DNA of 64,000 nucleotides, from contig CASENM010000045.1 in assembly GCA_949289295.1 (NCBI GenBank), positions 1-64,000 of the forward strand, in the 5' to 3' direction. Positions 8,882 through 17,019 of this stretch are shown here, in pieces (within the stretch, counting starts at the first letter, position 1; every line of letters starts with the position of its first letter). The DNA comes from an uncultured Bacteroides sp. GTDB taxonomy: Bacteria > Bacteroidota > Bacteroidia > Bacteroidales > Bacteroidaceae. The notes beneath the pieces are model-generated. The model had not been told where the DNA came from and searched no databases. It worked only from the letters and a program-made list of their open reading frames with translations. A program made the position numbers and the translations under genes.

Positions 8882-9892
8882 TCATTTATATCCCGTTGTA
8901 TCGGGGCATTCCTTTCCGTAAGTCTCCTCAATGTGGTCGAGGATGCGGTTCAACTCTTCCAGTGTTTCGGCGCGGAGCATGGCGATGCGTGTCTCGCGGA
9001 AATGGGAGATTCCCTTGAAGAGCGGTGACGCGGCGAGATGGCGGCGCACATGAAGAATGCCCCGGCGTTCGTCGAGCAGTTTCACGCTGTCCCGTACCTC
9101 GCGGCGCAGCACGTCCATCCTCCATTTGAAGGAGAGGGGAGGAAGTTCCTCGCCCGTTTCCAGATAGTGCTTCACTTCCTTGAATATCCATGGACGTCCG
9201 AAACAGGCGCGGCCTATCATGATGGCGTCCACTCCGTAGAGGTCGAAACATTCCTTGGCACGCTGGGGGGTGGTGATGTCGCCGTTTCCGATGACGGGTA
9301 TGCGCATCCGGGGATTTTTCTTCACTTCACCGATCAGTGTCCAGTCGGCCTCGCCCGTGTACATTTGTGCCCGTGTCCGTCCATGGATGGTGAGGGCCTC
9401 GATGCCGCAGTCCTGCAGCTGTTCGGCCAGATCGACAATGATGCGGTGTTCGGCATCCCATCCCAGGCGTGTCTTTACGGTGACCGGAATTTTCACCGTA
9501 TCCACCACCGCACGGGTGATTTCCAGCATCTTCGGCACGTTCTGAAGCATTCCGGCTCCGGCACCTTTTCCCGCCACGCGTTTCACGGGGCATCCGAAGT
9601 TCAGGTCAAGAATGTCCGGCCGCGCCTCTTCGACGATACGTGCGGCCTCTACCATCGTGTCCGTGTCTTTCCCGTAAATCTGGATGGCCACAGGACGTTC
9701 CCGGTCGCTGATGTTCAGTTTCACCAAGGTCTTGTCCACCGAGCGGATCAGCGCGTCGCTCGAAACGAACTCCGTATACACCATGTCGGCGCCGAACTCC
9801 TTGCAGAGCAGGCGGAAAGCCGGGTCTGTCACGTCTTCCATCGGGGCAAGTACCACGGGCTTGTCTCCCAAGTCTATGTCTCTTATTCTCAT
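8882..9892 (-). CDS. dusB: tRNA-dihydrouridine synthase (DusB-like)
   Basis: 336 residues starting MRIRDIDLG (ATG complement at 9890-9892). The longer in-frame start at 9964 is rejected because the promoter box lies inside it. FMN-dependent TIM-barrel enzyme with the Dus hallmarks APMEDVTDPAF, the NFGCPVKRV loop carrying the catalytic Cys, KTRLGW, IHGRTRAQMYTG and IGNGDI. It reduces uridine to dihydrouridine in the D-loop of tRNA; DusB-type enzymes usually modify U17. Bacteroidetes commonly have a single Dus of this type. It is transcribed divergently from a U32-family tRNA modification gene, with both promoters in the gap. Confidence 0.93.
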   Translation of the reverse strand: MRIRDIDLGDKPVVLAPMEDVTDPAFRLLCKEFGADMVYTEFVSSDALIRSVDKTLVKLNISDRERPVAIQIYGKDTDTMVEAARIVEEARPDILDLNFGCPVKRVAGKGAGAGMLQNVPKMLEITRAVVDTVKIPVTVKTRLGWDAEHRIIVDLAEQLQDCGIEALTIHGRTRAQMYTGEADWTLIGEVKKNPRMRIPVIGNGDITTPQRAKECFDLYGVDAIMIGRACFGRPWIFKEVKHYLETGEELPPLSFKWRMDVLRREVRDSVKLLDERRGILHVRRHLAASPLFKGISHFRETRIAMLRAETLEELNRILDHIEETYGKECPDTTGYK

Positions 9893-9910
9893 TCCGTTGA
9901 TATTGAGCTG

Positions 9911-9918
9911 CAAAGGTA
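9911..9918 (-). promoter_or_regulatory. -7 box for dusB
   Basis: Minus-strand TACCTTTG (plus strand CAAAGGTA), 18 bases upstream of the chosen start at 9892. It is back to back with the box at 9949-9956 that serves the opposite gene. Confidence 0.7.
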
Positions 9919-9948
9919 GTGAAATTTTATTATATCCCGAAAAATAGC

Positions 9949-9956
9949 TACCTTTG
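9949..9956 (+). promoter_or_regulatory. -7 box for the U32 gene
   Basis: TACCTTTG matches TAnnTTTG exactly and lies 23 bases before the ATG at 9980. Confidence 0.7.
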
Positions 9957-9979
9957 CACTCCAATCAATTGAAAAAAAC

Positions 9980-11242
9980 ATGAATCATTCTATCAAGGAT
10001 TTTGAGATAATGGCTCCGGTAGGCTCGCGCGAGTCGTTGGCTGCCGCCCTTCATGCGGGAGCCGACTCCATCTATTTCGGCATTGAAAGCCTGAACATGC
10101 GTGCGCGTTCAGCCAGCACGTTCACCATAGATGACTTGCGTGAAATCGCGAAGGTGTGCGACGAGCACGGGGTGAAGAGTTACCTGACCATCAACACCAT
10201 CATTTATGACGAGGACCTTGAGCTGATGCGCAGGATTGTGGACGCGGCCAAGGAAGCCGGTATCAGTGCCGTAATTGCGGCCGATGTGGCGGTGATGGAC
10301 TACTGCAACCAGGTGGGGCAGGAGGTGCATCTTTCCACTCAGTTGAACATCAGCAATGTGGAGGCTCTGAAGTTTTATTCACGTTTTGCCGATGTGGTGG
10401 TGTTGGCGCGCGAACTGAACCTGAAGCAGGTACGCAAGATATATGATGCCATTCAGGAGCGGCAGATCAAAGGACCGATGGGCGGACTGGTGCGCATCGA
10501 GATGTTCTGTCATGGAGCCTTGTGCATGGCAGTGTCCGGCAAATGCTATCTGAGTCTGAACGAGTTGAACGCTTCGGCCAACCGGGGTGCCTGTATGCAG
10601 GTGTGCCGCCGTTCGTATATCGTAAAGGACAAGGAGAGCGACATCGAGCTGGAGGTGGACAACAAATACATCATGTCGCCCAAAGACTTGAAGACCATTC
10701 ATTTCATGGACGAGATGATTGAGGCCGGAGTACGCGTGTTCAAGATTGAAGGCCGTGCCCGCGGACCGGAGTATGTGAAGACAGTGGTGGAATGTTACAA
10801 GGAAGCCATCCAATCGTATATTGACGGCACTTTCACAGAAGAGAAGGTGAAGGATTGGGATGAGCGGCTCAAGACCGTATTCAACCGTGGTTTCTGGAAC
10901 GGATACTATCTGGGCCAGCGTCTGGGCGAATGGAGCAGGAACTACGGTTCGGAAGCCACCGAAAAGAAGGTATATGCGGGAAAGGGCATCAAGTATTTCT
11001 CCAATATCGGTGTGGCGGAGTTTTTGATTGAGGCCGCTGAGATAAAGGTGGGCGATAAGCTGCTGATTACAGGCCCCACTACAGGAGCGATGTACGTGAC
11101 GCTTGAAGAGGCCCGTGTTGATCTGAAGCCGGTGGACGTGGTGGAAAAAGGAGTTCATGTCTCTTTCAAGGTCCCCGGCCGGATCCGTCCCAGCGACAAG
11201 CTTTACCGGATGGTGCCTTCCGAAGAGTTGAAAAAGAAGTGA
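9980..11242 (+). CDS. U32-family (TrhP/RlhA-like) tRNA hydroxylation protein
   Basis: 420 residues. Peptidase U32 family signature: MAPVGSRESLAAALHAGADSI-like N-terminus, STQLNISN, a Cys cluster with MFCHGALCMAVSGKCYLS and NRGACMQVCRR (iron-sulfur ligands in characterised members), then KIEGRARGPEYV. Despite the historical peptidase name, E. coli TrhP and RlhA are RNA hydroxylases; TrhP makes 5-hydroxyuridine at tRNA position 34. The shorter one-barrel form here resembles TrhP-type Bacteroidetes homologs. The divergent partner is a dihydrouridine synthase, so both genes of this pair plausibly modify tRNA uridines. The prephenate- versus O2-dependence of the reaction cannot be judged from sequence. 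Confidence 0.85.
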   Translation: MNHSIKDFEIMAPVGSRESLAAALHAGADSIYFGIESLNMRARSASTFTIDDLREIAKVCDEHGVKSYLTINTIIYDEDLELMRRIVDAAKEAGISAVIAADVAVMDYCNQVGQEVHLSTQLNISNVEALKFYSRFADVVVLARELNLKQVRKIYDAIQERQIKGPMGGLVRIEMFCHGALCMAVSGKCYLSLNELNASANRGACMQVCRRSYIVKDKESDIELEVDNKYIMSPKDLKTIHFMDEMIEAGVRVFKIEGRARGPEYVKTVVECYKEAIQSYIDGTFTEEKVKDWDERLKTVFNRGFWNGYYLGQRLGEWSRNYGSEATEKKVYAGKGIKYFSNIGVAEFLIEAAEIKVGDKLLITGPTTGAMYVTLEEARVDLKPVDVVEKGVHVSFKVPGRIRPSDKLYRMVPSEELKKK

Positions 11243-11281
11243 TATCATGGAAATGACGGGAATATGTCATGACTGAAAGGT

Positions 11282-11360
11282 CCGGACACCAAGACACGGA
11301 GTCACAGAGTTTCTTGTTTTGCAAGATTCTTCTCTGTGGCTCCGTGTCTTGGTGTGTCGG
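11282..11360. repeat. Palindromic intergenic element, copy A4
   Basis: Near-perfect long inverted repeat: CCGGACACCAAGACACGG with GTCACAGAG on the left, and CTCTGTGGCTCCGTGTCTTGG with TGTGTCGG on the right, about 20 bases of loop. Shares the CACGGAG/CACAGAG core of the other copies but lacks their ATTATGACACAC flank. It sits between convergent genes and could serve as a bidirectional terminator. Confidence 0.7.
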
Positions 11361-11386
11361 TTGTATAGGAATGTTTCCGCAGTCTC

Positions 11387-11674
11387 TTATTTCAGCTTTT
11401 TGGTAAATACATTCAGTGTCACATATTCAGAAGGGATCAGTCTGGACGCATCGTCCGCAAAGTCCTCGCATGCGTTCTTGACGGTTTCCATATCCTCGTA
11501 TTCCCTTGTCTTTACATACGCGAAAAACAGATTCGCTTCTTTCTCTTTCAGGTCTGTGAAGACGATGTTCCTGTACCTTTCATTGTACATCTGTACCAGT
11601 GCGTCCAGTCTTGCCCAGAATTGGATGATGTAGGCATCCTGTACGCTTGCCGTTAAAAACAATGTTTTTTCCAT
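11387..11674 (-). CDS. Small conserved-looking cytosolic protein
   Basis: 95 residues, start MEKTLFLTASVQDAY. No signal peptide, membrane segment or recognisable motif; it is mixed alpha/beta with a moderately charged middle (DLKEKEANLFFAYVKTREYED) and could be a small ferredoxin-like or dimeric alpha-beta fold, though I cannot assign a family. It is bounded downstream by palindrome A4 and upstream by about 215 bases leading to the receptor gene on the other strand. Codon use is like that of its neighbours, which supports a real gene. Function unknown. Confidence 0.65.
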   Translation of the reverse strand: MEKTLFLTASVQDAYIIQFWARLDALVQMYNERYRNIVFTDLKEKEANLFFAYVKTREYEDMETVKNACEDFADDASRLIPSEYVTLNVFTKKLK

Positions 11675-11890
11675 GATAAGAAATCCTTTTTCTCAAAAGT
11701 AAACATAAAAAAGGAATCCACCTTCGTTTTTTAATGATTTGTAATGCTTTTTGTATTGTTTAGGCTTTGGCGTAAGAAGACAGTCCTGGAAATGGTGGTA
11801 GGATATGGGTTAAAAGCGGGTGGAATATTTTGCCGGTTGTCCATAAATGTTTTTCTTTGCGCCTGTATTTATCAACTCAATTTTTTATAA

Positions 11891-13945
11891 ATGAAAAAAG
11901 AAAACATTCAGAGACGCAGCCGTGCCGTGCGCTTCAAACGCTTCACGCGCCGCTCGTATGCTGTTTTCCAAAGCCTGAAACTGGAGGTGAACATCGGTGT
12001 GCTGGCCATTCCGATGCTGACTTTCGCCAATATGGATTCGGTTTCCGCGCAAACGGAAAATCATGCTCAGGAGCAGGTGTATGAGCTAGATGAGGTGGAG
12101 GTAACCGGCACGCGTGTTCCGATGACCGTCAGTCAGGCGGCGCGGATGGTGACTGTGCTCGATCGTGACGACATTGTGGCGGTCCCTGCACAAAGTGTGA
12201 ACGACTTGTTGAAGTATGCCGTCGGTGTGGATGTCCGCCAACGGGGTGACATGGGAGTACAGACAGACATCAGTATCCGAGGGGGGACGTTCGACCAGAT
12301 AGCCATCCTTTTGAACGGCATCAATATCTGTGACCCCCAGACAGGCCACAATTCGGCCGATTTTCCTGTTGACATCAGTGAAATTGAGCGCATAGAGGTG
12401 CTCGAAGGTCCTGCCGGACGTACGTACGGTACATCCTCGTTGGTAGGGGCCGTCAATATCGTGACCCGTACCGGTGTCCGGAACGGCATGGAGATCCATG
12501 CGGAAGGAGGTTCCTACGGTTTCTTCGACGGAGGAGGCCATGTGAGCTTCAGGAACGGAGCGTTCAGCAACCAGGTGTCGGGCAGCTTCAGCCGTAGCGA
12601 CGGTTTCAGCAGAAACAAGATGGGAAGCCTGAACAGTGATTTCAGGCAAGCCAAAGCCTTTTATCAAGGAAGATACGGTCATCAGACGGTGGATGTGAGG
12701 TGGCATGCCGGTTTCTCACAAAAGGATTACGGGGCCAACACGTTTTACAGCGCGAAATACGATGACCAGTTCGAGCATACCCGGAAATTCTTTACGGCCG
12801 TGCAGGCGGAGACGAAAGGGGAGTTTTATCGTTTCAGGCCTTCGGTTTATTGGAACCGTTCGGAGGACCGGTTTGAACTGATACGGAATCATCCGGAATC
12901 CATACCTTTCAATTATCACCGCACGGATGTATATGGCCTGAACCTGAACAATATGTTGGAAACTTTTCTCGGAAAGACGGCTTTCGGTGCGGAGTTCCGC
13001 AACGAAGGGGTGGTGAGCACAACTCTTGGCGAGCCGTTACGTTTCCCTAAGCCCGCACCCGGAGGAGGGGAATACACGGTAGGTTTGAACCGCACCAATC
13101 TGAGTTTCCATCTGGAACACAATATCTTGTTGCGCAGCTTTACGCTTTCGGCATGGGTGATTGCGGTGAAGAACACCGGAAACGAGATGAGTTTCCGTTT
13201 TTATCCCGGTGTGGATGCCAGCTGGCAGTTTGCCCGTGATTGGAAATTGTATGCCTCGTTCAATACGTCTCTGCGCATGCCTACCTTTACCGAACTTTAT
13301 TATTCGGTGGAAGGATATAAGGCCGACAAATATCTGAAGCCGGAAGAGATGAAAGCTTGTGAGGTGGGAGTGAAATACCTCACTCCGGCCATTCGTGCTG
13401 TCGTCAGCGTGTATCATTACCGGGGTACGGATCTGATTGACTGGATAAAGGATTTGTCGGCAGGAGAAGACGCGTCGTGGCAGTCGGTCAATCACGCCCG
13501 GGTAAACACGACCGGAGCGGAAGCGTCGTTCAATCTGGATTTTGACGAGTTGCTTCATCACCGTTCATGGATACGCGATCTGAATCTGGCTTACGGATAT
13601 ATCACTCAAGACAAAAAGACAGAATCTGACGTGCAGTCAAGATATGCGTTGGAGTATCTCCGGCATAAGCTGGTGGCGCAGGCCGGTCTGCGTTTGTGGC
13701 ATTGCCTGAACCTGCATCTGTCGTACCGTTGGCAGGACCGTGCGGGCAATTATGAACGGAACGGTCGGATGACGGCTTATCAGCCTTATTCATTGCTGGA
13801 CGCACGACTGTCATGGGATGCTCCGCAATACCGGTTGTATGCGGAGGCCAACAACCTGCTTGACAAGACCTTTTATGATTACGGCAACATTCCGCAACCC
13901 GGCGTTTGGGTGCGTGTGGGAGCCGTATGGAGGATGAACTGGTAG
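11891..13945 (+). CDS. TonB-dependent outer-membrane receptor, BtuB-like
   Basis: 684 residues. An unusually long, Arg-rich N-terminus (RSRAVRFKRFTRRSYAVFQ) precedes the hydrophobic stretch VNIGVLAIPMLTFA and a cleavage site after VSAQ, an extended signal form seen in some Bacteroides receptors. Then come a TonB-box-like YELDEVEVTGTR (about 63-74), the plug (about 75-190, ending YGTSSLVGAVNIVTR), a 22-strand-type barrel and a terminal Trp typical of outer-membrane barrels. It has no SusC-style carboxypeptidase-regulatory domain. Overall like cobalamin or iron-chelate receptors, but unlike the receptor at 20750 it has no cobalamin riboswitch upstream, so the ligand is open. It converges on mnmA. 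Confidence 0.85.
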   Translation: MKKENIQRRSRAVRFKRFTRRSYAVFQSLKLEVNIGVLAIPMLTFANMDSVSAQTENHAQEQVYELDEVEVTGTRVPMTVSQAARMVTVLDRDDIVAVPAQSVNDLLKYAVGVDVRQRGDMGVQTDISIRGGTFDQIAILLNGINICDPQTGHNSADFPVDISEIERIEVLEGPAGRTYGTSSLVGAVNIVTRTGVRNGMEIHAEGGSYGFFDGGGHVSFRNGAFSNQVSGSFSRSDGFSRNKMGSLNSDFRQAKAFYQGRYGHQTVDVRWHAGFSQKDYGANTFYSAKYDDQFEHTRKFFTAVQAETKGEFYRFRPSVYWNRSEDRFELIRNHPESIPFNYHRTDVYGLNLNNMLETFLGKTAFGAEFRNEGVVSTTLGEPLRFPKPAPGGGEYTVGLNRTNLSFHLEHNILLRSFTLSAWVIAVKNTGNEMSFRFYPGVDASWQFARDWKLYASFNTSLRMPTFTELYYSVEGYKADKYLKPEEMKACEVGVKYLTPAIRAVVSVYHYRGTDLIDWIKDLSAGEDASWQSVNHARVNTTGAEASFNLDFDELLHHRSWIRDLNLAYGYITQDKKTESDVQSRYALEYLRHKLVAQAGLRLWHCLNLHLSYRWQDRAGNYERNGRMTAYQPYSLLDARLSWDAPQYRLYAEANNLLDKTFYDYGNIPQPGVWVRVGAVWRMNW

Positions 13946-13962
13946 ACGGTTTGGAAGCAACA

Positions 13963-14014
13963 TGAGGCACAGGGCTTTTTATGTTTGAATCTCAAGCTGT
14001 TCGCTCTGTGCCTT
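13963..14014. terminator. Palindrome between receptor and mnmA (short family-A copy A6)
   Basis: Arms GAGGCACAGGG and CTCTGTGCCTTC separated by about 30 bases, at the meeting point of two convergent genes. The arm sequence resembles the GGCACAGAG half of the dispersed palindrome, without the CACGGAG half or the conserved flank. Probably a bidirectional terminator. Confidence 0.55.
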
Positions 14015-14027
14015 CATCCTGATGGAT

Positions 14028-15083
14028 TCAGACACTTGTGATGATGCCTCCCCCCAATACCAGTTCTCCACGGTAAAAAGCGGCGGCCTGCCCGATGGCA
14101 ATGGATGCCAAGGGTTCATGAAGTTCCACGTGTAACAATCCTTTTTCTGTTAACCGTACAGTACACCGGTTTTCCTGTTTCCTGTAACGTATTCTGACTT
14201 TGATGTCATCTTGGCCCAATAAGGTGTCCGGATTGCTTGTCTGCCAGTCTTTTAAGAACATCTCATGCTTTTCAAGCGTTTCCAGCCGGTCGCTGAGGAT
14301 GATGCGGTTTTCCGCCGGACAGATTTCTTTCACGAATACGGCTTTGTTCAGGTTGATGCCGAGTCCCCTTCGTTGTCCGATGGTATAGAAAGGGTATCCT
14401 TCGTGTTTCCCTATCATCAGGCCGTTTTCGTCATAAAACCATCCCGGCCTGATGCTCCCGTCCGGGACATGCCGTTTGAGGAAGCTCCGGTAGTCCATCG
14501 GACAGAAGCATACTCCCAGACTGTCCCGTTTGTGGGCCGCTTTCAGGAATCCCCGTCGGGCCGCGATCTCGCGTACCTGAGTTTTGGTAAGTCCGCCCAT
14601 AGGGAGCAGCATCCGTTCCAGAATATCTTGTGGAAGTCCCCAGAGGAAGAACGACTGGTCTTTGTCAGCGTCTGTTCCGCAGGCGATATGCCAATGACCG
14701 TCCACGAATTTCTTTCTCACATAATGTCCGGTAGAGAGATGGTAGATCCCCAATTCATCGGCAGTCTGTTTCAGAAGCGGCCATTTCAGGAAATTGTTGC
14801 AGAGCGTGCAAGGGACGGGAGTATGTCCTGCCATATATTCGTCAATAAAATAGCGGACAATCTTTTCGTTGAAAATCTGTCTGGCATCATGGATGATGTG
14901 CCGGATGTTCAGCTTTCTGCACAATTCCTGTGCGTCGTCCAGATATTCCGTATCATCGTCTTTCTCATAGAAGCGGAAAGTGATGCCGGTCACCTCATAT
15001 CCGGCATCCTGCAACAGCAAGGCGGCTACAGAACTGTCTGTACCGCCGCTCATTCCGAGCAATACTTTATTGTCTGTTCTCAT
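14028..15083 (-). CDS. mnmA: tRNA-specific 2-thiouridylase MnmA
   Basis: 351 residues from the ATG at 15083, chosen because [14 protein letters not shown] begins the family and the longer frame reads through a terminator hairpin. ATP-pyrophosphatase with PP-loop [11 protein letters not shown] (about residues 9-19), the catalytic nucleophile Cys in PCTLCN, the second redox Cys in LGVCFCP, and the GHYVRK and [10 protein letters not shown] motifs. With a sulfur relay it makes the 2-thio group of U34 in tRNA-Lys, -Glu and -Gln. Bacteroides genomes may carry more than one MnmA-like gene, so this may be a paralog. Its leader carries a promoter, a possible attenuator and a 23-base gap to the start codon. 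Confidence 0.92.
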   Translation of the reverse strand: MRTDNKVLLGMSGGTDSSVAALLLQDAGYEVTGITFRFYEKDDDTEYLDDAQELCRKLNIRHIIHDARQIFNEKIVRYFIDEYMAGHTPVPCTLCNNFLKWPLLKQTADELGIYHLSTGHYVRKKFVDGHWHIACGTDADKDQSFFLWGLPQDILERMLLPMGGLTKTQVREIAARRGFLKAAHKRDSLGVCFCPMDYRSFLKRHVPDGSIRPGWFYDENGLMIGKHEGYPFYTIGQRRGLGINLNKAVFVKEICPAENRIILSDRLETLEKHEMFLKDWQTSNPDTLLGQDDIKVRIRYRKQENRCTVRLTEKGLLHVELHEPLASIAIGQAAAFYRGELVLGGGIITSV

Positions 15084-15105
15084 ATCATGGTTCTCGTACG
15101 GGCAT

Positions 15106-15168
15106 AAAAAAAGGAGTACCGCTGTACTCCAACCTTTGTTAACCTTAAAATCTAATACTATGAAAAAC
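15106..15168 (-). ncRNA. Candidate leader RNA/attenuator upstream of mnmA
   Basis: On the minus strand, transcription from the box at 15175-15182 would give a roughly 63-base RNA that ends in a perfect 7-bp hairpin, GGAGTAC/GTACTCC with loop AGCG (15113-15130), followed by seven U (15106-15112): a textbook intrinsic terminator. It ends 23 bases before the mnmA start codon. Upstream of the hairpin is a direct repeat AAGGTTAAC/AAAGGTTGG that might compete for pairing. It could be an attenuator controlling mnmA or a free-standing small RNA. Size and start site are inferred. Confidence 0.6.
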
Positions 15169-15174
15169 ACAGTG

Positions 15175-15205
15175 CAAAGGTACGTATATTTTTGGAACTG
15201 GCAAA
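15175..15205 (-). promoter_or_regulatory. Promoter for the mnmA leader (-7 and -33 boxes)
   Basis: Minus-strand TACCTTTG (CAAAGGTA at 15175-15182) with TTTG (CAAA at 15202-15205) 19 bases further upstream: a complete match to the Bacteroidetes -33/-7 promoter pattern. Confidence 0.75.
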
Positions 15206-15361
15206 TGGAATGGGATTATAATTGTGTTATATAACATATATTAAGAGGTATGGACTGTGCATTAAACTCTTTTTAGGAAGAGGATATAATGAAGTAACTT
15301 ATTCTTCATCATTTTGTCATATCAAATGCCGAATTTTGAAACAAACCAAAAGGAAAGTTGT

Positions 15362-15481
15362 ATGAATTTAAATGTAAAAGACAAATATCGGGCCGTAATG
15401 GTAACGGTGGCCATGCTTTTGTTGTCATGTGGATATTTGTTGTTCTTAGGTTATCGCCTTTGTTTGTATGGGAACTGGTAA
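15362..15481 (+). CDS. 39-residue single-pass membrane peptide
   Basis: ATG at 15362, TAA at 15479-15481. The product starts MNLNVKDKYRAVM, then has a hydrophobic stretch TVAMLLLSCGYLLFLGY of about 17 residues and a short tail ending GNW. The charge pattern (Lys/Arg before the helix) suggests an inner-membrane peptide. It is followed by a strong plus-strand terminator at 15555-15613, so a dedicated short transcript exists in principle. I see no homologous motif; it could be a small membrane regulator, toxin-like peptide or chance ORF. Confidence 0.45.
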   Translation: MNLNVKDKYRAVMVTVAMLLLSCGYLLFLGYRLCLYGNW

Positions 15482-15554
15482 TGAGTTGGATGTAAAAACA
15501 GGGGTTGTTTTAAAATAGAGTCCTGCTGTCAAAGAGCAGTGTCATCTAAGGGAG

Positions 15555-15613
15555 CGGAGTGAAGAATCTCGTGCATCAAGTTTGTGATTTCGAGCTTCTT
15601 CACTCCGTTTTTT
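15555..15613 (+). terminator. Intrinsic terminator after the small membrane ORF
   Basis: Stem CGGAGTGAAGAA (15555-15566) with TTCTTCACTCCG (15596-15607), an inner CTCG/CGAG pair, then six T. The T-run is on the plus strand, so it ends plus-strand transcripts; the convergent B12 operon ends 24 bases beyond. Confidence 0.8.
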
Positions 15614-15636
15614 AGGTAAACCGGTGGATGCGGATG

Positions 15637-16944
15637 TCATCGGATATTTGTGAACTTACTTATCGGATAAATATTTTCTGCATGGTGAGTGATGTCAGAA
15701 ATGTTCCGTATCAGTTCAGGCTTTTCTCCGTTGCAGTCATAAATCAGTATATTCGATTCAGGAACAACACCCTCCCATCTTTCTTTGGACGTAGCCGCAT
15801 AGATATATCCGGTGTTAGGGTCTGCCACAAGTCCGCAGTCCAACAGATTGGCATCAGGTTCATCGGCTTTGATATTGATGATGTCCTTTTCCGTTCTTCC
15901 CGTGTCAAGCGAGTAGCGGCTGACAGTCGTGTTCAAGACCGAAGTGAATTCCGTTTCTTCTGCTCCCGTGAAATAGATATAGCCGTCCAGACAAGTGATG
16001 CCGGAAGTGTCGCCAGACCCTGCCGAGATATTGGCCGGAATGGTTTTCTGTTCTTTGATTGTCCAGCTTTTCAAGTCAATGAAATATAAATATCCTGTAT
16101 TTTTTCCTCGCGTATATGTCCCTACCGCCAGTGTTTCGTTGTCCGTAAGGCATATACCGCTTATCTGGTCTCCCTTTCCCAGTTCGAGCCGGCGGTTCAC
16201 TTCGTTTTTTCCTTTTGCAAATTCCAGAAGTGCAGTTGTAGACCAAAAGCCTCCGGCCGCGGCATACAGGCAATCGCCTACAGCAAGTATGCCTCTCGGA
16301 GAAACAATCGACTCTACCGTGTTGGCCGACCCTTTATTGCCTATCTCGTAGGCCCCTTCTATGAGAGTCAGCTCTCCGGTGGTACTGTCAAAGCGGAGCA
16401 CGCCCTGTGCTATGATGAATATGTTTTGTTCATCCAGTACGGCGATACCTTTCATATTTTCGTCCACCTCTTCCGGCTCGTCGTTGACGGGATGGGCGAA
16501 CTTCATTTCCTCCCTTCTGAAAGATTTTTCCTTTTGCAATGTTTCTGCATCGGCTATGGTCAGAAGGCCGTCGTTGTTTTCTTTGCCTTCCACGCTCCGC
16601 CAGTCGTTGCATAAGATAAATAGTTTCCCGTTACACATATACAGTCCTGCGCCATCGTTGCCAAGTTCCGTTCCGTTTACGCTGCTGTAGGTATCCGCTT
16701 CTATCGTCCCGTCTGGAGCGATATAGGAGAGGAATGCATTTTCAACCGTATAGGTGCCTCTGCTGAGTATCAGTACGCCGTTTGGTTCGGCATACCCTCC
16801 GAGGGGTCCATTATCTTCCGGACCGGGGTTTTCAATGATTTCGCCGTTGGGAGTTTCAGGTTTTTCTTCGGGGTTTTCCATTTTTTCACCGTTGCAGGCA
16901 ATGAGGAATGTACAAGCCAGAAATAAAGAGCATAATTTTTTCAT
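15637..16944 (-). CDS. DUF5074 beta-propeller surface lipoprotein (B12 operon, fourth gene)
   Basis: 435 residues from ATG 16944, which gives a proper lipoprotein signal (MKKLCSLFLACTFLIAC; lipobox LIAC), followed by a Pro/Glu-rich linker (GEKMENPEEKPETPNGE). The body is a YncE/DUF5074-type seven-bladed propeller with repeated units such as NGKLFILCND, GICLTDNETLAVGTY and LDGYIYFTGAEE, and the family opening GVLILSRGTYTVENAFLSYI. BtuG, the surface B12-binding lipoprotein of Bacteroides, is a propeller of this class. Last gene of the minus-strand cobalamin operon, 75 bases after the previous gene. Ligand likely a corrinoid by context only. Confidence 0.8.
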   Translation of the reverse strand: MKKLCSLFLACTFLIACNGEKMENPEEKPETPNGEIIENPGPEDNGPLGGYAEPNGVLILSRGTYTVENAFLSYIAPDGTIEADTYSSVNGTELGNDGAGLYMCNGKLFILCNDWRSVEGKENNDGLLTIADAETLQKEKSFRREEMKFAHPVNDEPEEVDENMKGIAVLDEQNIFIIAQGVLRFDSTTGELTLIEGAYEIGNKGSANTVESIVSPRGILAVGDCLYAAAGGFWSTTALLEFAKGKNEVNRRLELGKGDQISGICLTDNETLAVGTYTRGKNTGYLYFIDLKSWTIKEQKTIPANISAGSGDTSGITCLDGYIYFTGAEETEFTSVLNTTVSRYSLDTGRTEKDIINIKADEPDANLLDCGLVADPNTGYIYAATSKERWEGVVPESNILIYDCNGEKPELIRNISDITHHAENIYPISKFTNIR

Positions 16945-17019
16945 GGGTAAATGTAGTTGTTTGGATTGAACGGACTCGGATTGATTTTCTGTTCTTCCGT
17001 GTTCTCCGTGTTTCAGCAT

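Noticed and set aside
8598..8885. Reading frame with an ETRRHRAF...LIYKYVLSV-like sequence
   Set aside because: Translation of palindromic repeat A2; the same peptide appears from other copies in different contexts.
11675..11890. Search for a cobalamin riboswitch before the BtuB-like receptor
   Set aside because: No B12 box or conserved aptamer core was found.
15160..15234. 24-residue Trp-rich peptide frame (WNW and W) on the plus strand, considered as a leader peptide
   Set aside because: It coincides with the minus-strand mnmA promoter, and no plus-strand terminator or trp gene follows.
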